Shown here: positions 43,011 through 53,904 of the stretch, one piece after another
Layout of the letters: each line of letters begins with the position of its first letter
Position numbering within the stretch: position 1 is the stretch's first letter
NCBI GenBank assembly: GCA_022539475.1
Contig: VCMS01000113.1
Location: 67,652 to 131,651, forward strand
DNA: 64,000 bases
Source of the DNA: Gracilaria domingensis
Taxonomy: Eukaryota; Rhodophyta; Florideophyceae; Gracilariales; Gracilariaceae
Direction: 5' to 3'
Translations under genes and position numbers: made by a program
The notes under the pieces: generated by a model
Databases searched by the model: none
What the model was told of the DNA's origin: nothing
What the model saw: only the letters and a program-made list of their open reading frames with translations

Positions 43011-45256
43011 GTGATGGATGCACGTGACGCATCTGTGGAACCGACCGTAAGGGTCGATGTCGAAAAAGAACCGGCTCAGTCCGTCGAGCCTACTCCGCAG
43101 ACCGCTTCGGACACCGCTTCGGTTGGCCGCCGAAGTGCCAGTGGCACTACACCTGCCCCCGACTTCCACCTGGAGAACCCCGAGGTACTGTTGCGCAAGT
43201 CCTCAAGGCGCTCCGGGGCCGCCCCTGCTTCTTCCGACCGGAACAAAGAAGCTCCAGTGAGTCTGGATGGAGCCGAGTCGCTTTCGCAGCTCTCAGTTCC
43301 GACCGGACAGATCGCTTCGGATCGCACGCCGAAGACTCTACCAGAACTGTGGAAGCAGCTTGAGCCGTACTGGCATTACAAGCTGAAGAACGAGATTGAA
43401 GCTCGTGTTCCCGTCCGGGTTGAGCGTTATCTTCATGAACGCCTTCCGGAGTTATTGACCGAAGTCATCACCCCGACGGTCCGCGAGACCGCCGAGGCGG
43501 TTATACAACAGATGATACTGATCGGATTCGGCGAAGGTGAACAGGAAGACCGTCAGGCAGTTTACACGGCAACGGCAACGTTGCCACCCCTTTCCAAGTC
43601 TTTACTTGGCCGACCGGACTTAGCCACTGGCTACGTACCCGCCGAGCGGAACAATGAGCCACACCCAGAAGGGGGCCAGCAGAGTGCCCCCATGGCTCCT
43701 GTCCTCCCGGTGGTTCCTCATCGAGATGACCCGAACGGAGATTCAGACGACTCTTCTGAAGACGAGAGAAGAGGCCGCCGCAAGAAGGGCGGTAGAGCTG
43801 ATGATTCCTCCGGTTCGGATCGCCCCCGCGCCCGGAAGAACCGACGTCGTCGTAGACAGAAACGACGCTCTTCCGATTCGGATACTGATTCTGACCGCTC
43901 GGATAGTTCTGATGCCGTTTCCAGAACTGACAGTGACGAGGACTCAGACCGTTCTGATCGCAAACGCCGCTCCGATCGGCATCGTTCCCGCTCGAAGAAG
44001 GCTGCGCCCAGGCGCATCAGACCGCTGAACGAACTGTTCACCAAGGTGGTGGACTACCGTACGTATCGGTTGGACAACCGCAGTCACCGGTACAATGCGA
44101 GGGTAGCGCGCAAGATTGGGCGCTACCAGAAGAAGTTGAATGTCCAAATGAAGGGACATTCCTTCTCCGGGGCAGATTCTATATCAGTCCTGAACTTTCT
44201 GCAACGGTTCAAGACCGCTTGCAACCACAACGGACTGTCCGAGATAGCAGCACTTTGGTGCTTCCAATTCTACCTGACCGGACCGGCTCATGCTTTGATC
44301 CAGTCTAGGCTCCTGGGAGAAACGGGCGCCGTTGATGTACGTCGGGGTGAGATGCTCCGTACGTACTCGGAGGTTGTCAACTTCTTGTTGACTACGTACG
44401 CTACAGATGAAGTCATTGCTGACGCCTATGCGGATGTCACTCTGTACCGCCAGTCTTCTGGGATGTCCGAAACGGAATACTCTCAGAAACTGTGGACGAA
44501 GGCTCTCCGCTGCGGCAATGTCTTCTCCGATCGGAGATTGAAATCCCTCTTTGTGGAGGGGTTACTGCCTTCCATACGGGCGAAGGTGCGTAACCATCTC
44601 ACGACGCATCCGTCTATTGGCTATGATGCGCTCGCGAGGTACGCCGAGTCATACGGCGATACGCACCGTTCGGCGAAACGTCAATCCGTTCGGGTTGACA
44701 CGCCAACGTTGCGTCCGTCTGGAACTAAGGCAGCAGCAAACCGCTCCACGGGACGGAAGATCCTGAGCTTGCAGAACACCGAAACGGAATCTTTCGCCAC
44801 CGACTCGGACGATGGTGAAACAGTCCTTGCTTTCGGGCAAGGAAGTTCCGCCCCGTCGGTGCCGACGACACCTACGTCGGCGTCGGCTTATTCCCGTTCG
44901 GATTCTTACCGCACGGCAGCGGCCATGACACCCCAGGCGGGGGCGCAGCCCGCGCAACCCCAGAGGAAGCTCATGGATCGCCCGTGTCGGATTTGTCTAT
45001 CTAGGAACCGGATCATTGGCAGATGATCCCGCCCGGTGTTCGCGAAGCTTTACTTGCCGCACGGGAGAAGAACTACCACCTCCGCCGTGAGGAGGGTTAC
45101 TACAACCGTGACGGTGCCGCTCGGATTTCTAGTGGTGTACGTTCACCTACCCCCGTCCGGGCTACCCCTGCTGGGCGCGCTATAGATCCCCGACCGGTCA
45201 TGGTGGTCGAGGAGGACGTAGCGGCGCAGCCGGAAAACGGGACGCAGGATGCGTAG
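43011..45256 (+). CDS. gag: Element 2 Gag, one frameshift near its zinc knuckle
   Basis: The main ORF (43011-45026, 671 residues) has a Ser/Asp/Arg-rich low-complexity segment (~270-340), then the capsid-like domain (HSFSGADSISVLNFLQRF, YSQKLWTKALRCGNVFS) homologous to element 1 Gag, and the beginning of the zinc knuckle (CRICLSRN). A shift near 45000 moves the tail into the 45023-45256 frame (MIPPGVREALLAAREKNY), which corresponds to the Gag tail of element 1. The frameshift may be mutational or a sequencing error. The N-terminal coiled coil of element 1 Gag is shorter here. Confidence 0.85.
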
Positions 45257-45348
45257 AGGCGCACCGCCCTCCGGGGTCGAAGCGCCTCACCCAAGCGGAC
45301 TGTACGGATCCTGCCTCCGATTCGGACGAACAGTCGCTTTTATACGCT

Positions 45349-48300
45349 TTGGATGAGTATGAATCGACCTCGCCAGTACTGCTGCTGAGCAGCGTCAATT
45401 ATAAAGTGAATTTCTCCGTCGGCTTTCTCCGATCGGTAATGTATCCACTTAGAGGCGTGCTCGACACTGGCGCAGGTCCGAATCTCATCCACGAGCGGCA
45501 TCTCCCTCCGCACTGGAAGAATCATTTGCAACCCCGTTCGTTCAATAACATTACGGACGCTTCCCGTAATCGGATGGACATTCTGGGTGTTGTACCGCTT
45601 CTGGTACGAATTGGAGCTCTGCACGTACGGGTACCGTTTCTGGTAACGAGCAACCTTGCGGTCAGTTGCATTCTCGGTACCTCGTTTATTGACAGGTACG
45701 TTTTGGCGATACTACCTCCGAAACGGACTGTCTTGTTACGCCACTCTCACCCCGTGGCGATCCAATCCGCGTCTGGGCCGAGTACACCTCCGCCCGGACA
45801 ACCTGAGAACCCTACTCCTAACACCGAACGGATGACGCCATCGAACAAGATTCGCGTTGCCCGCCCGGTTACGATACCACCGATGTCGGAATCCCATGTC
45901 AAGGTGACCACAAAGGCCGCTGGCCTGATGTTCATTCAGGGACACCACCGTACGGCACATAAAGAAGAGCTCACTCTTCTTGCCAACGGCGTTATGGAAC
46001 ACCGACCGGATATCCCATTCTTTGTGCAGGTGGCTAACTTTTCCGACCGTCCGGTTCGCGTACATAAAGGCACAATTGTGGGCCTGGCCCTTCCGTCTCC
46101 TATCGCTCTGATAACTCCGACATTTCCGTCTCGGAGCGACGAAACTAAGGAGGGGGGCCCCAATTCCGAGTCTCTTTCCGATACGGACACGGATAAACCG
46201 ACCGGACAGCAGCCATCAACCGACACAGAGGACGACTGGATCCCGAAGGTACAGTTGTCTTCTGAGTTTGAATCCGAACGGGATAAGGTTATCGAGCTGC
46301 TAAGACCGTTTCGGGATATGTGGGACGGCCATCTTTGCCGTATCGCAGCTGCGAAGCACCGGATCCAATTGGAACCTAGTACGAAACCTATCTACCAGAT
46401 GCCATACCGAGCGGGTCCAGTGCGTCGCGAACTCGAACGCAAGGACGTCACCAAGCAGCTGGAGATGGGTGTGATTGAGCCATCCGCGGCCGAATGGGCG
46501 AGTCCGGTCGTGTTTGCTCAAAAGAAGGACGGCAGCCTACGCTTTTGCGTGGACTACCGCCGTCTAAATGCAGTTACCGTTCGGGATACTTACCCATTAC
46601 CGAGAATGGATGAGTGTATCGATTCACTCGGGGAGGCGAAGATATTCTCCACCCTGGATGCCAACAGCGGATATTGGCAGACCGAAGTGGATGAAGCCGA
46701 CCGGGATAAGACTACGTTTACTTCCCACATGGGACTGTATCGATATATTCGAATGCCGTTCGGGTTAAAGAATGCGCCAGCGACTTTCCAGAGAGCGCTG
46801 GATATCATACTGTCTCGTGTGAATTGGCAGTACGCGTTGGTCTATCTCGATGACGTAATCATCTACTCCCGCACGGTTGCTGAACATTATGACCATGTTC
46901 GGACCATTCTATCACTCCTCCGATCGGCTGGAATCACCCTACGTCTAGATAAGTGCTACTTCTTCAGTGGTACTGTCGACTACCTGGGTCATGTTATCCG
47001 TCCGGGCAAGCTACAGGTCTCTACAAAGACCCAAGATGCTATCCGAGCGGCTAAACCACCCACGAACCAGACGGAACTCCGGTCGTTCTTGGGGCTTTGC
47101 AACGTCTTCCGACGTTTCGTGCAGAGCTTTGCCCGAATTGCGGCTCCTCTTAACCGCAAGCTCGAAAAAGGCCAACCGATCAACTTCGAGACTTTGACCG
47201 ATACGGAATACGAAGCATTTGATGAGCTCCGTCAACGGTTAATACGGCCTCCCATCCTGGCCATTCCTAGGCAGGATATGCCGTACGTTCTGGACACCGA
47301 GGCTTGCGATAAACAAGTTGGATGTGTCTTGTTACAGAAACAACCGGACGGGGACCTTCTCCCAATTGGATACTGGATCCGTTCGTTAACGAAAGCCGAA
47401 CGGGCTTACTCCACAACCGAACGGGAATGCTTGGCCGTAGTGTGGGCAATACTGCACCTCCGACCGTATCTCGAGATGGGAAGATTCACACTCCGTACGG
47501 ATCACCACGCGCTGAGGTGGATACTCAACCTGGCGGATGCCTCCGGACGTCTCGCTCGTTGGCGACTCCGTCTCATGGAGTACGAGTTTGATATCGTACA
47601 CCGACCGGGTATTAAACACCGTGCCCCGGACGTGCTATCACGTATCCAAACGGACGGTGAAGACCCAACCCCTCTTGATGAAGAGGTTCCTTCTCTCCTG
47701 ATATCAGACCGAACGGAAGACGACGATGACCTCGTGGCAGACGTTGTCGTCGACGGCGATGTCATATCAGACATCGCCATCGACTGGTGCGATGAAAACG
47801 TACCGACCGGATGCCCCGAAGTCATGGCCATCGTGGAGGAGGAAACAGAAGTCCGACCGGTTACTATGGAAGAGCTCATTCGGGCTCAGGCCGAGGATGA
47901 GTACTGCAAGTCTGTACGGAAAGACGTGGGTAACGGCATTACCCTCTTCGACGTTAACCGCCACGGAGTACTTATTCGCCGCTCCCCCCTAGACGGAGCA
48001 CTACAGAAGGTAGTGCCTCGCTCCCTTGTTCCGCGCGTGCTCTATCTATCGCACTATCCGCGTTTGGAAGGACACCCGGGCGGAACTCGTATGTACACCA
48101 CTCTCCGCAGGAACTTCTACTGGCCACAGATGGCCAATGATGTATACCAAACCGTTCGGGATTTCCGCTCGTGCGCTGCTATCCGCGGCACACGACACCG
48201 TTTTCAGAAAAGACTGAAGCTCTTTCCCGCAACGGGCCCACTCGAGTTCGTGGCTATGGACATTGTCGGTCCTTTTCCGAAGTCCGTGAATGGGGCTGAA

Positions 48301-48723
48301 TACATCTTGGTGATCACCGACCGGTTCACGAAGCTCTGCAGAGCTATCCCGTTACGGTCTACCACTGCTCCAGTTGTGGCCAAAACATTTCTGGAGAACT
48401 GGGTCTATCCGTACGGGATCCCTAACTACTTACTCACCGATAACGGCCCTCAATTCGTCGCGAAGTTCTTCGAGGAAGTATGTCGCTCGCTGGGTACGAA
48501 ACACGTCACCACAACGGCATACCATCCGCAGACGAATGGCCAGGCCGAGCGGTTCAATCGTACGCTGCTACAGCGCTTGCGACACTACGTTGCGGATCAC
48601 CAGTCAAACTGGCACGCATACGTACTGCCGCTTACGTACGGATACAATCTGCAGGTTCACCGAAGCACGGGCACCACGCCATTTGACTTGGCGTTAACCC
48701 GTGTACCGAGAATTTCGTTCTAA
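45349..48723 (+). CDS. pol: Element 2 Pol polyprotein (protease, RT, RNase H, integrase)
   Basis: 1124 residues, uninterrupted. Protease motif VLDTGAGPN (~37-45). RT with RFCVDYRRLNAVT and catalytic YLDD (~499-502). RNase H (YVLDTEACDKQVGCVL). Integrase with HHCC finger and D, D35E core: MDIVGPF (~969), LLTDNGPQF (~1029) and AERFNR (~1066). The first finger Cys is replaced (VRDFRSC where element 1 has C-S-D-C), which may weaken the zinc site. The reading is cut at a TAA (48721-48723) that is caused by a one-base shift; the C-terminus continues from 48774 in another frame. Confidence 0.92.
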   Translation: MDEYESTSPVLLLSSVNYKVNFSVGFLRSVMYPLRGVLDTGAGPNLIHERHLPPHWKNHLQPRSFNNITDASRNRMDILGVVPLLVRIGALHVRVPFLVTSNLAVSCILGTSFIDRYVLAILPPKRTVLLRHSHPVAIQSASGPSTPPPGQPENPTPNTERMTPSNKIRVARPVTIPPMSESHVKVTTKAAGLMFIQGHHRTAHKEELTLLANGVMEHRPDIPFFVQVANFSDRPVRVHKGTIVGLALPSPIALITPTFPSRSDETKEGGPNSESLSDTDTDKPTGQQPSTDTEDDWIPKVQLSSEFESERDKVIELLRPFRDMWDGHLCRIAAAKHRIQLEPSTKPIYQMPYRAGPVRRELERKDVTKQLEMGVIEPSAAEWASPVVFAQKKDGSLRFCVDYRRLNAVTVRDTYPLPRMDECIDSLGEAKIFSTLDANSGYWQTEVDEADRDKTTFTSHMGLYRYIRMPFGLKNAPATFQRALDIILSRVNWQYALVYLDDVIIYSRTVAEHYDHVRTILSLLRSAGITLRLDKCYFFSGTVDYLGHVIRPGKLQVSTKTQDAIRAAKPPTNQTELRSFLGLCNVFRRFVQSFARIAAPLNRKLEKGQPINFETLTDTEYEAFDELRQRLIRPPILAIPRQDMPYVLDTEACDKQVGCVLLQKQPDGDLLPIGYWIRSLTKAERAYSTTERECLAVVWAILHLRPYLEMGRFTLRTDHHALRWILNLADASGRLARWRLRLMEYEFDIVHRPGIKHRAPDVLSRIQTDGEDPTPLDEEVPSLLISDRTEDDDDLVADVVVDGDVISDIAIDWCDENVPTGCPEVMAIVEEETEVRPVTMEELIRAQAEDEYCKSVRKDVGNGITLFDVNRHGVLIRRSPLDGALQKVVPRSLVPRVLYLSHYPRLEGHPGGTRMYTTLRRNFYWPQMANDVYQTVRDFRSCAAIRGTRHRFQKRLKLFPATGPLEFVAMDIVGPFPKSVNGAEYILVITDRFTKLCRAIPLRSTTAPVVAKTFLENWVYPYGIPNYLLTDNGPQFVAKFFEEVCRSLGTKHVTTTAYHPQTNGQAERFNRTLLQRLRHYVADHQSNWHAYVLPLTYGYNLQVHRSTGTTPFDLALTRVPRISF

Positions 48724-49436
48724 ATGAACCTAGTTCCGCTACGGATCCAACTACGCCGACACAACCTACGCCGGTGCAGATGAAGCGTTACACATTACGC
48801 CTACTGAAGGCGACGCTTCAATCCGCTCGGAACCGACTCACGAACGCGCAACGGCGTTATAAGGAGGACTTCGATAAATCCGTACGGGTGACGCCAACGT
48901 TTACGGCCGGTGAGGAAGTATTCCTCGACCGCCCGAAAACTACTCCGACCGGTGGTGTTCTGGACGAACACGAAAGGACCTCACGGAAACTGTTACCGAA
49001 GACAACAGGACCGTACGAGGTCGTTTCCGCCACGGACACTACGGTCACTATCGACGTTGACGGCATCAATGATACCGTCAGCGTCGACCGCGTCACACGC
49101 GCCCCCGCTCGGAAAACATCACATCCAGTGACTTCCGAACGGCAACGTGACATATCTGCCGACCCGGACGGCCCCTTCGCCGATGAACCCGTTTCGGAAC
49201 CCGCTAACACCTCAACTGGACCATCTGATGCTGCAGAACACCGCTCGGATACCACCGGAGTCGTGGAGAAGATCCTGACTCACGGAGTCTCCGACGACCC
49301 TCCTCATGGAATGGTTTACCGTGTACGGTGGTATGGATATGGTGCTGCGGGTGACTCCTGGGAACCCCCGGAGAACATCCCGCAGCACTTCCTCGCGCGC
49401 TACTGGAAGCGCATAAGCCGAACGGAGTCGTCTTAA
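48724..49436 (+). CDS. Element 2 integrase C-terminal region with chromodomain
   Basis: Continues integrase after the one-base shift near 48720. From ATG 48774 it has a helical KATLQSARNRLTNAQRRYKE segment, the GPY/F-type fold (TTGPYEVVSATDTTVTIDV), a Pro/Ser-rich linker and a C-terminal chromodomain at about residues 160-218 of this ORF (VVEKILTHG...MVYRVRWYGYGAAGDSWEP) with the aromatic cage residues present. It is homologous to the element 1 tail. Chromodomains in this retrotransposon lineage bias integration into heterochromatin. It ends one base before the first TCTAGGAGGGGGG tract. Confidence 0.88.
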
Positions 49437-49520
49437 TCTAGGAGGGGGGGATCACTCCCCTTTTCGACCACTCCCCTTTTCGATCACTTCCCTTTTCTCA
49501 CTCCCCTTTTCTCCCTTTTA
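49437..49520 (+). repeat. Upstream copy of the polypurine tract and CACTCCCCTTTT repeats
   Basis: TCTAGGAGGGGGG (49437-49449) directly after the chromodomain stop is identical to the tract before the 3' LTR (53051-53063). It is followed by about four direct repeats of CACTCCCCTTTTCG (49453-49520). Confidence 0.7.
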
Positions 49521-50821
49521 TCGCCCCGAACGGCCTTCGAATGGTGCTCTGAAAGAAACGGAGTTTCTACTAACTCTTAACATTCTTACAGTTATTACGC
49601 ACTAACTACTGGCCTCAAAGCTTAACGCATACGGGATATGGTAGTACCGGACGGGCTGAGTCGAGTACAGCAAACGGAATTCAGTTCTGACGCGTTTCAC
49701 CCTTATCATCTCGCGTTACAAGGTTGGAGTACGTTTCCTGTCGATTGTCAGAATCTGTCATAATTACTTGTACTTTAGCCTGGATCATACGTCATGACCT
49801 AGTGTGAGAAATGCTCTGTCCATTACTGAAGACAGATTTGGGATCCATCAAGTTTTACCCTTGCCTTCCATCGATGCGCGAAAACGGTTACCATCGAGCT
49901 CTCCCTCCTTTTCTCGATGTTCTCGCACCACAAGCGGAGAACCGTACGGGTTATTTCATAACTGGTAATCATCTGGTTTCAGTCTTACTTGACTTTCTGT
50001 TCTGTGAATAGAAACGTCCGCCAGGCACTCGTCCTAAAATCATACAGCTCTGGAACCCTTTGACTCCGTGAATTTGAATAACGAACTACCCGGTACCTGC
50101 TCTAACTCGCGAAATCAGGAGGCGCATGTCACTGTGGAAACGTTCTCTACATTACCGCCTACCGAACGGAGAAAGTTCTGAGACAAACCACCACATCCCG
50201 CGTGCAGCACAATGGTAATCTCAGAGTCATCTCCTCTTCCCAACGTACTTTGCTGCCCTCAGGCACGGGCTCACATCGGCTTCAAATGCTTATGAGTACG
50301 CTGTTCCAGAATGGCAACGATTTAAGTGCCCGCAGCTCACTCTGCGCTGCCAGCAATGACGAGCAGTGTGCCAAGTGCTTGAGGAGCGCGCATTGCATAC
50401 CGCTTTTGAAGCGCATGCTTCCAAATCGGCCGCGTGGGCGCGCGGCTACTTGCAAGGATAATCAAAAAATTTGCAGGCGGAAATTACCCCTCGAAACCGT
50501 GCTGAAAACGGCGATTCTTTGTTTTGGCGATATCTCGGGAACGGGGGAGTTTCAGCGCCTCGCAATAGCCGATTTGGACTCCTGGCACCATTCAAATACT
50601 TTGCGATTTTTTGGAATGTGCCGCACTCGCGCTACATGCAATACTATATACTTAATCGGCTACCCAGTCCTGCAACGCGCGCGGTACCTCAATGCAAGAA
50701 TATTTACGATTTTTTGAGCGCGAATTCTGCGCTGCGGCTGGCGCCGCACCCAAAGACATCTATGCTTAACCACTACATCGACCGGGCTATCCAGATGCTA
50801 GTGGTAGTAGACAATGGTTGA
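49521..50821. other. Element 2 non-coding spacer between pol and the antisense gene
   Basis: 1.3 kb with several CCGNNCGG octamers (for example near 49527, 49649, 49943, 50164). The short ORFs do not look coding. May hold the 3' end of the antisense transcript. Confidence 0.5.
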
Positions 50822-52942
50822 TCAAGGCGTCGCTGGCCTGTTCAACGTCTCTGCAGGTCTCACGCTACCGTTTTCAGGCGACGAAGCTCCGCCTACGGGC
50901 TGCACTTCGGGTGCACATGGGTCAAGTTGCTGTATGGTACCGTCCGGTTGAAGTACTGGAACTGTTCCGCTCCTCACGGCTCCCATCACACTGTCTGCCA
51001 TGTCCACGAGCCGCTCTGTATCAGAGGCACTGCGTCGAAGACGCGTTCTCAACACCGGCGCTATGGACCCAACTATTGCGCTCGTGGTTGGGGGAACCCC
51101 GCGAGAGCGAATTGCAGACCGAACGGCGCCAAACCATGCTGGAGCTCGGTTCCGAGCAGTAATGAGGCTTCTACTCGCACTCCCTGCGCGATTCAATACC
51201 GTTGTCGGTGGTTCTGCCTGCTGATCGATCACTGCTTCGCCGAAAGTATCGATATGTTGCTCTGCAATGTCGCTGGCGAGATCGCTCATGAACAGAAGGA
51301 GGTCTATGACACCCAGCGTATCACCGCGCACCACTCGTTCCGCCCGGTGAAGCTGCTCAACCCACGTTCGGGAGCGTAACAATGCGTCTAGAACAGAAGC
51401 TGGTGGCGTCTCACCGGCCAAGCCGCAAGCCTGCTGAAGAGAACGGAGCGCTGCTCGCTCTCGGCCTTCGTCTCTCCCACCGGCTTCGGACATCTGATGT
51501 GCTTGTTCTCTGAATGATTCGGGCTGGCACTCCGGCGGCTGTTGAGGATTATCAATTTCCATGCAGTCGACGCGGGCGTGTGTTGGGCTCCGCTCCTGGT
51601 TTGCATTCATGTAGCCGAGCGGATAGAAGTCAGGCACGTCAGGAAAGGACCATGATGGGCGTGCGTGAGCAAGAAGGTAGCGATGCGTTAGAAGATATGG
51701 GTCACTCGGCATCTTTGGCATATCTGGAAACTCCTCCGTGCGGGGATCGAACCACAAGTACCCGGGTGTAACGGTCCAATCCGTCATGACAGAGAGGTGC
51801 AACCATCGCTCAACTTTCATGGCCCTAAACTTGGTACCTCGCAGGACGTTTTGGAGCCCCATCTTCATGACTAGCGACACCAAAGCGTACGGAAGTGGAA
51901 AGAGGCGTCCAAGCCCTGCTGGTTCCCTCGACTCTGGCTTTCCAGGAAAACCAGAGAACGGGTTAAGCCTAGGATCCTCTGAACGAGTGAATACCTTCAC
52001 TCCTTCCGTCGCCGCTTGTAGAAAGGACATCAATGCGCAAATTGCCCACTCCGCATAAGCCGTACTCATGATCCGATCGGCTATGGGGCTTTCCCAAAGA
52101 ATGTCGTGAGAATAGTACGCCAATACTGGAGTCGTCGTTACGGCAAGGTCGCGAGAAACGTCTAGCTAGTCCCATTTTGGTGGACGTTTGACATAGAATG
52201 ACTTCCGTTCGGACGAGTGAATGTCGAAGAACTCAATATTATGCCAGCCGATCATGTATCCATCTTGCTTCCCCCGTATTCGTGCCTCCGTGGCTACATT
52301 ATCGCCCCAACGTTGACGATTTAGCCAGTACAGCGTGTCGTAGGGTGGCGAAAACATCACGAGCTGCAGTGGGTTACTTTCCGAACGGGGAAATTCCGGT
52401 TCCTCTAGCATACGACGGACCATATCTCGCATTCTACCTTGGTAGTCGAATTCCTCAACGCATCGGAGAAAAGGCATATCGCAACGTCCGACAGTCTCAT
52501 CGTTCGCATCGCCTTTTACACCTGACAAATGCCTCCAGCGCTGTTCCCACGCCTCTTTTCGACTGCGTTTCGTGTTCCGTCCGGTTCTCTGACGCACCGT
52601 CCGCCTCTCGGGGATAGCGGCAAACCGTTGCGAGTCTAGGTATTCAACCAGAAACTCGTCTGTGACAAATTCCTCAACTGAGAATGGCGGCCCATTCTGT
52701 GGTTCTCGAAAACGACTCTCAGTGTCTGGTGGCGGGCAACCGCGACGATTGCGGTGATCAAATCTCTGACCCGGTAATGGTGTTTCGAACGTACGGGGTA
52801 TTCTGACGCCGCTGGGATTATCCCCGGCCATTTCGCCGTTCGGAACTCCTCGCGAGCCAAAAAGAGGTCGACGCCGTGGGACGGGGATGTCGTCGAGATC
52901 TGTCGGCATGACCGGGCGTGTAGGTTGTGATGGCACTGACAT
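50822..52942 (-). CDS. Antisense accessory gene of element 2, conserved in element 3, unknown function (one in-frame TAG)
   Basis: About 706 residues if read from ATG 52942 (MSVPSQPTRPVMPTDLDD) to 50822. The open frame extends further up into the 3' LTR but has no better start. An in-frame TAG at 52166-52168 splits it into 353- and 433-residue ORFs that lie in exactly the same frame, explicable by one C-to-T change of CAG. The N-terminal ~200 residues are basic and Arg/Pro-rich. The middle has LQLVMFSPPYDTLYWLN and, after the stop, an aromatic-rich domain (STAYAEWAICALMSFLQAA, FTRSEDPRL, LFPLPYALVSLVMKMGLQN, TDWTVTPGYLWFD). The C-terminal third is helical and Arg/Ser-rich. The aromatic domain is clearly homologous to 63483-64000. 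No family is recognised. SPPY recalls methyltransferase motif IV, but no SAM-binding motif was found. Confidence 0.75.
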
Positions 52943-53050
52943 CTGCGCTTGATGGGATGAAATATGCACCGTCACGGACGGAGCCACGGAGCGAAAGTGC
53001 AGCGTGTCGCGTGAAGGCTGGACTGGTGGCGCGTCGTGGGCGTCGCGCAC

Positions 53051-53065
53051 TCTAGGAGGGGGGTC
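53051..53065 (+). promoter_or_regulatory. Element 2 polypurine tract
   Basis: TCTAGGAGGGGGGTC immediately before the 3' LTR, the usual plus-strand primer site. Confidence 0.85.
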
Positions 53066-53623
53066 TGTAGTATAGTGGATCCGATATGTATGGCAGGTAA
53101 GAAGGGGTATACTAGAGACTGGCAGGAAGCGCAAGGTGTCCCACGTGTGCGGAGATGGCACGCCGTGCGGACTTGTATGATAGTAACTACACGTAGCATA
53201 GTTGTAGATAGATGGCACCCGCTCCATGTCTGGATATTTTCGCCACGTGGGCAGGGTGCCGATTCGGACTGTACGCGGTGAGTTGCAGCGTCGAGGTGCT
53301 ACTTATGCACCTCCGCTCCTCTCGTACACCCAACTAGTAAAGGGTAGGCACCACCGTCCTGAACTATCTCTTCGCTAAGTCAGACCTGCGACTAGAACCG
53401 TGACGGACGACTACTAGGTTTCCAGGCCGTTCGGACTCAACGCGCGTTTCTCGACCGCGCCTGACGCTCCCAACCGCCCAGTCTCCCTACGACCGCCCGG
53501 TGCTGGCGTTCGTTTCCACGCGTTACACTTATACCCGACCGGATCACGGGACTACACGCCCCGCTTACGAACTTACTCGGATCGCGCCTCTAGGACTCTT
53601 TCGCCTGACGGCGTTATCCCACA
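53066..53623 (+). repeat. Element 2 3' LTR (558 bp)
   Basis: TGTAGTATAGTGGATCC...TATCCCACA; about eight differences from the 5' copy. Confidence 0.95.
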
Positions 53624-53904
53624 ATAGATGTCCGTATTGCTGTCAGCTCTGCTGACAATGAAGCAATGTATCACCTTGAATTGTTTTAATTGTATTGTAT
53701 TGTATTTGTATTTGTCTGCATTTGAATTGAAAAACATGCATTTATCTAGTTGTACGTCACACAGTTGCATTTTCATGCTATCCTTCCCGCAGGCGTAATT
53801 GTGTACACATAGTGCCACTCAGAAAGAACTCAAACACAGACACAAAAACAACGCCTTTACTGTGATGTTCCGGGCTGGAAAGAACCGAATTGACAGTGCA
53901 AGGC

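Larger units (their letters stand above)
42381..53623 (+). mobile_element. Ty3/gypsy chromodomain LTR retrotransposon, element 2, with extra antisense-gene module
   Basis: Full-length 11.2 kb: 558 bp LTRs, PBS, gag, pol, chromodomain, a 3.6 kb module with an antisense gene, PPT and 3' LTR. The LTRs differ at about eight positions (about 1.4 percent), so the insertion is fairly recent. Flanks ATAGG and ATAGA fit a 5 bp target duplication with one change. The entire element, LTRs included, is dense in CCGNNCGG octamers. Confidence 0.93.

Noticed and set aside
50166-52168. Stop-codon reassignment (TAG/TAA/TGA read as amino acids) in this genome
   Set aside because: Host genes (ilvA, kinase, homeobox) end at normal stops with no in-frame stop inside, so interrupted frames are confined to mobile or decayed sequences.
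52300-52370. SPPY motif as proof that the antisense gene is a DNA methyltransferase
   Set aside because: No SAM-binding motif I or other methyltransferase block could be found in either frame part, so the match may be chance.
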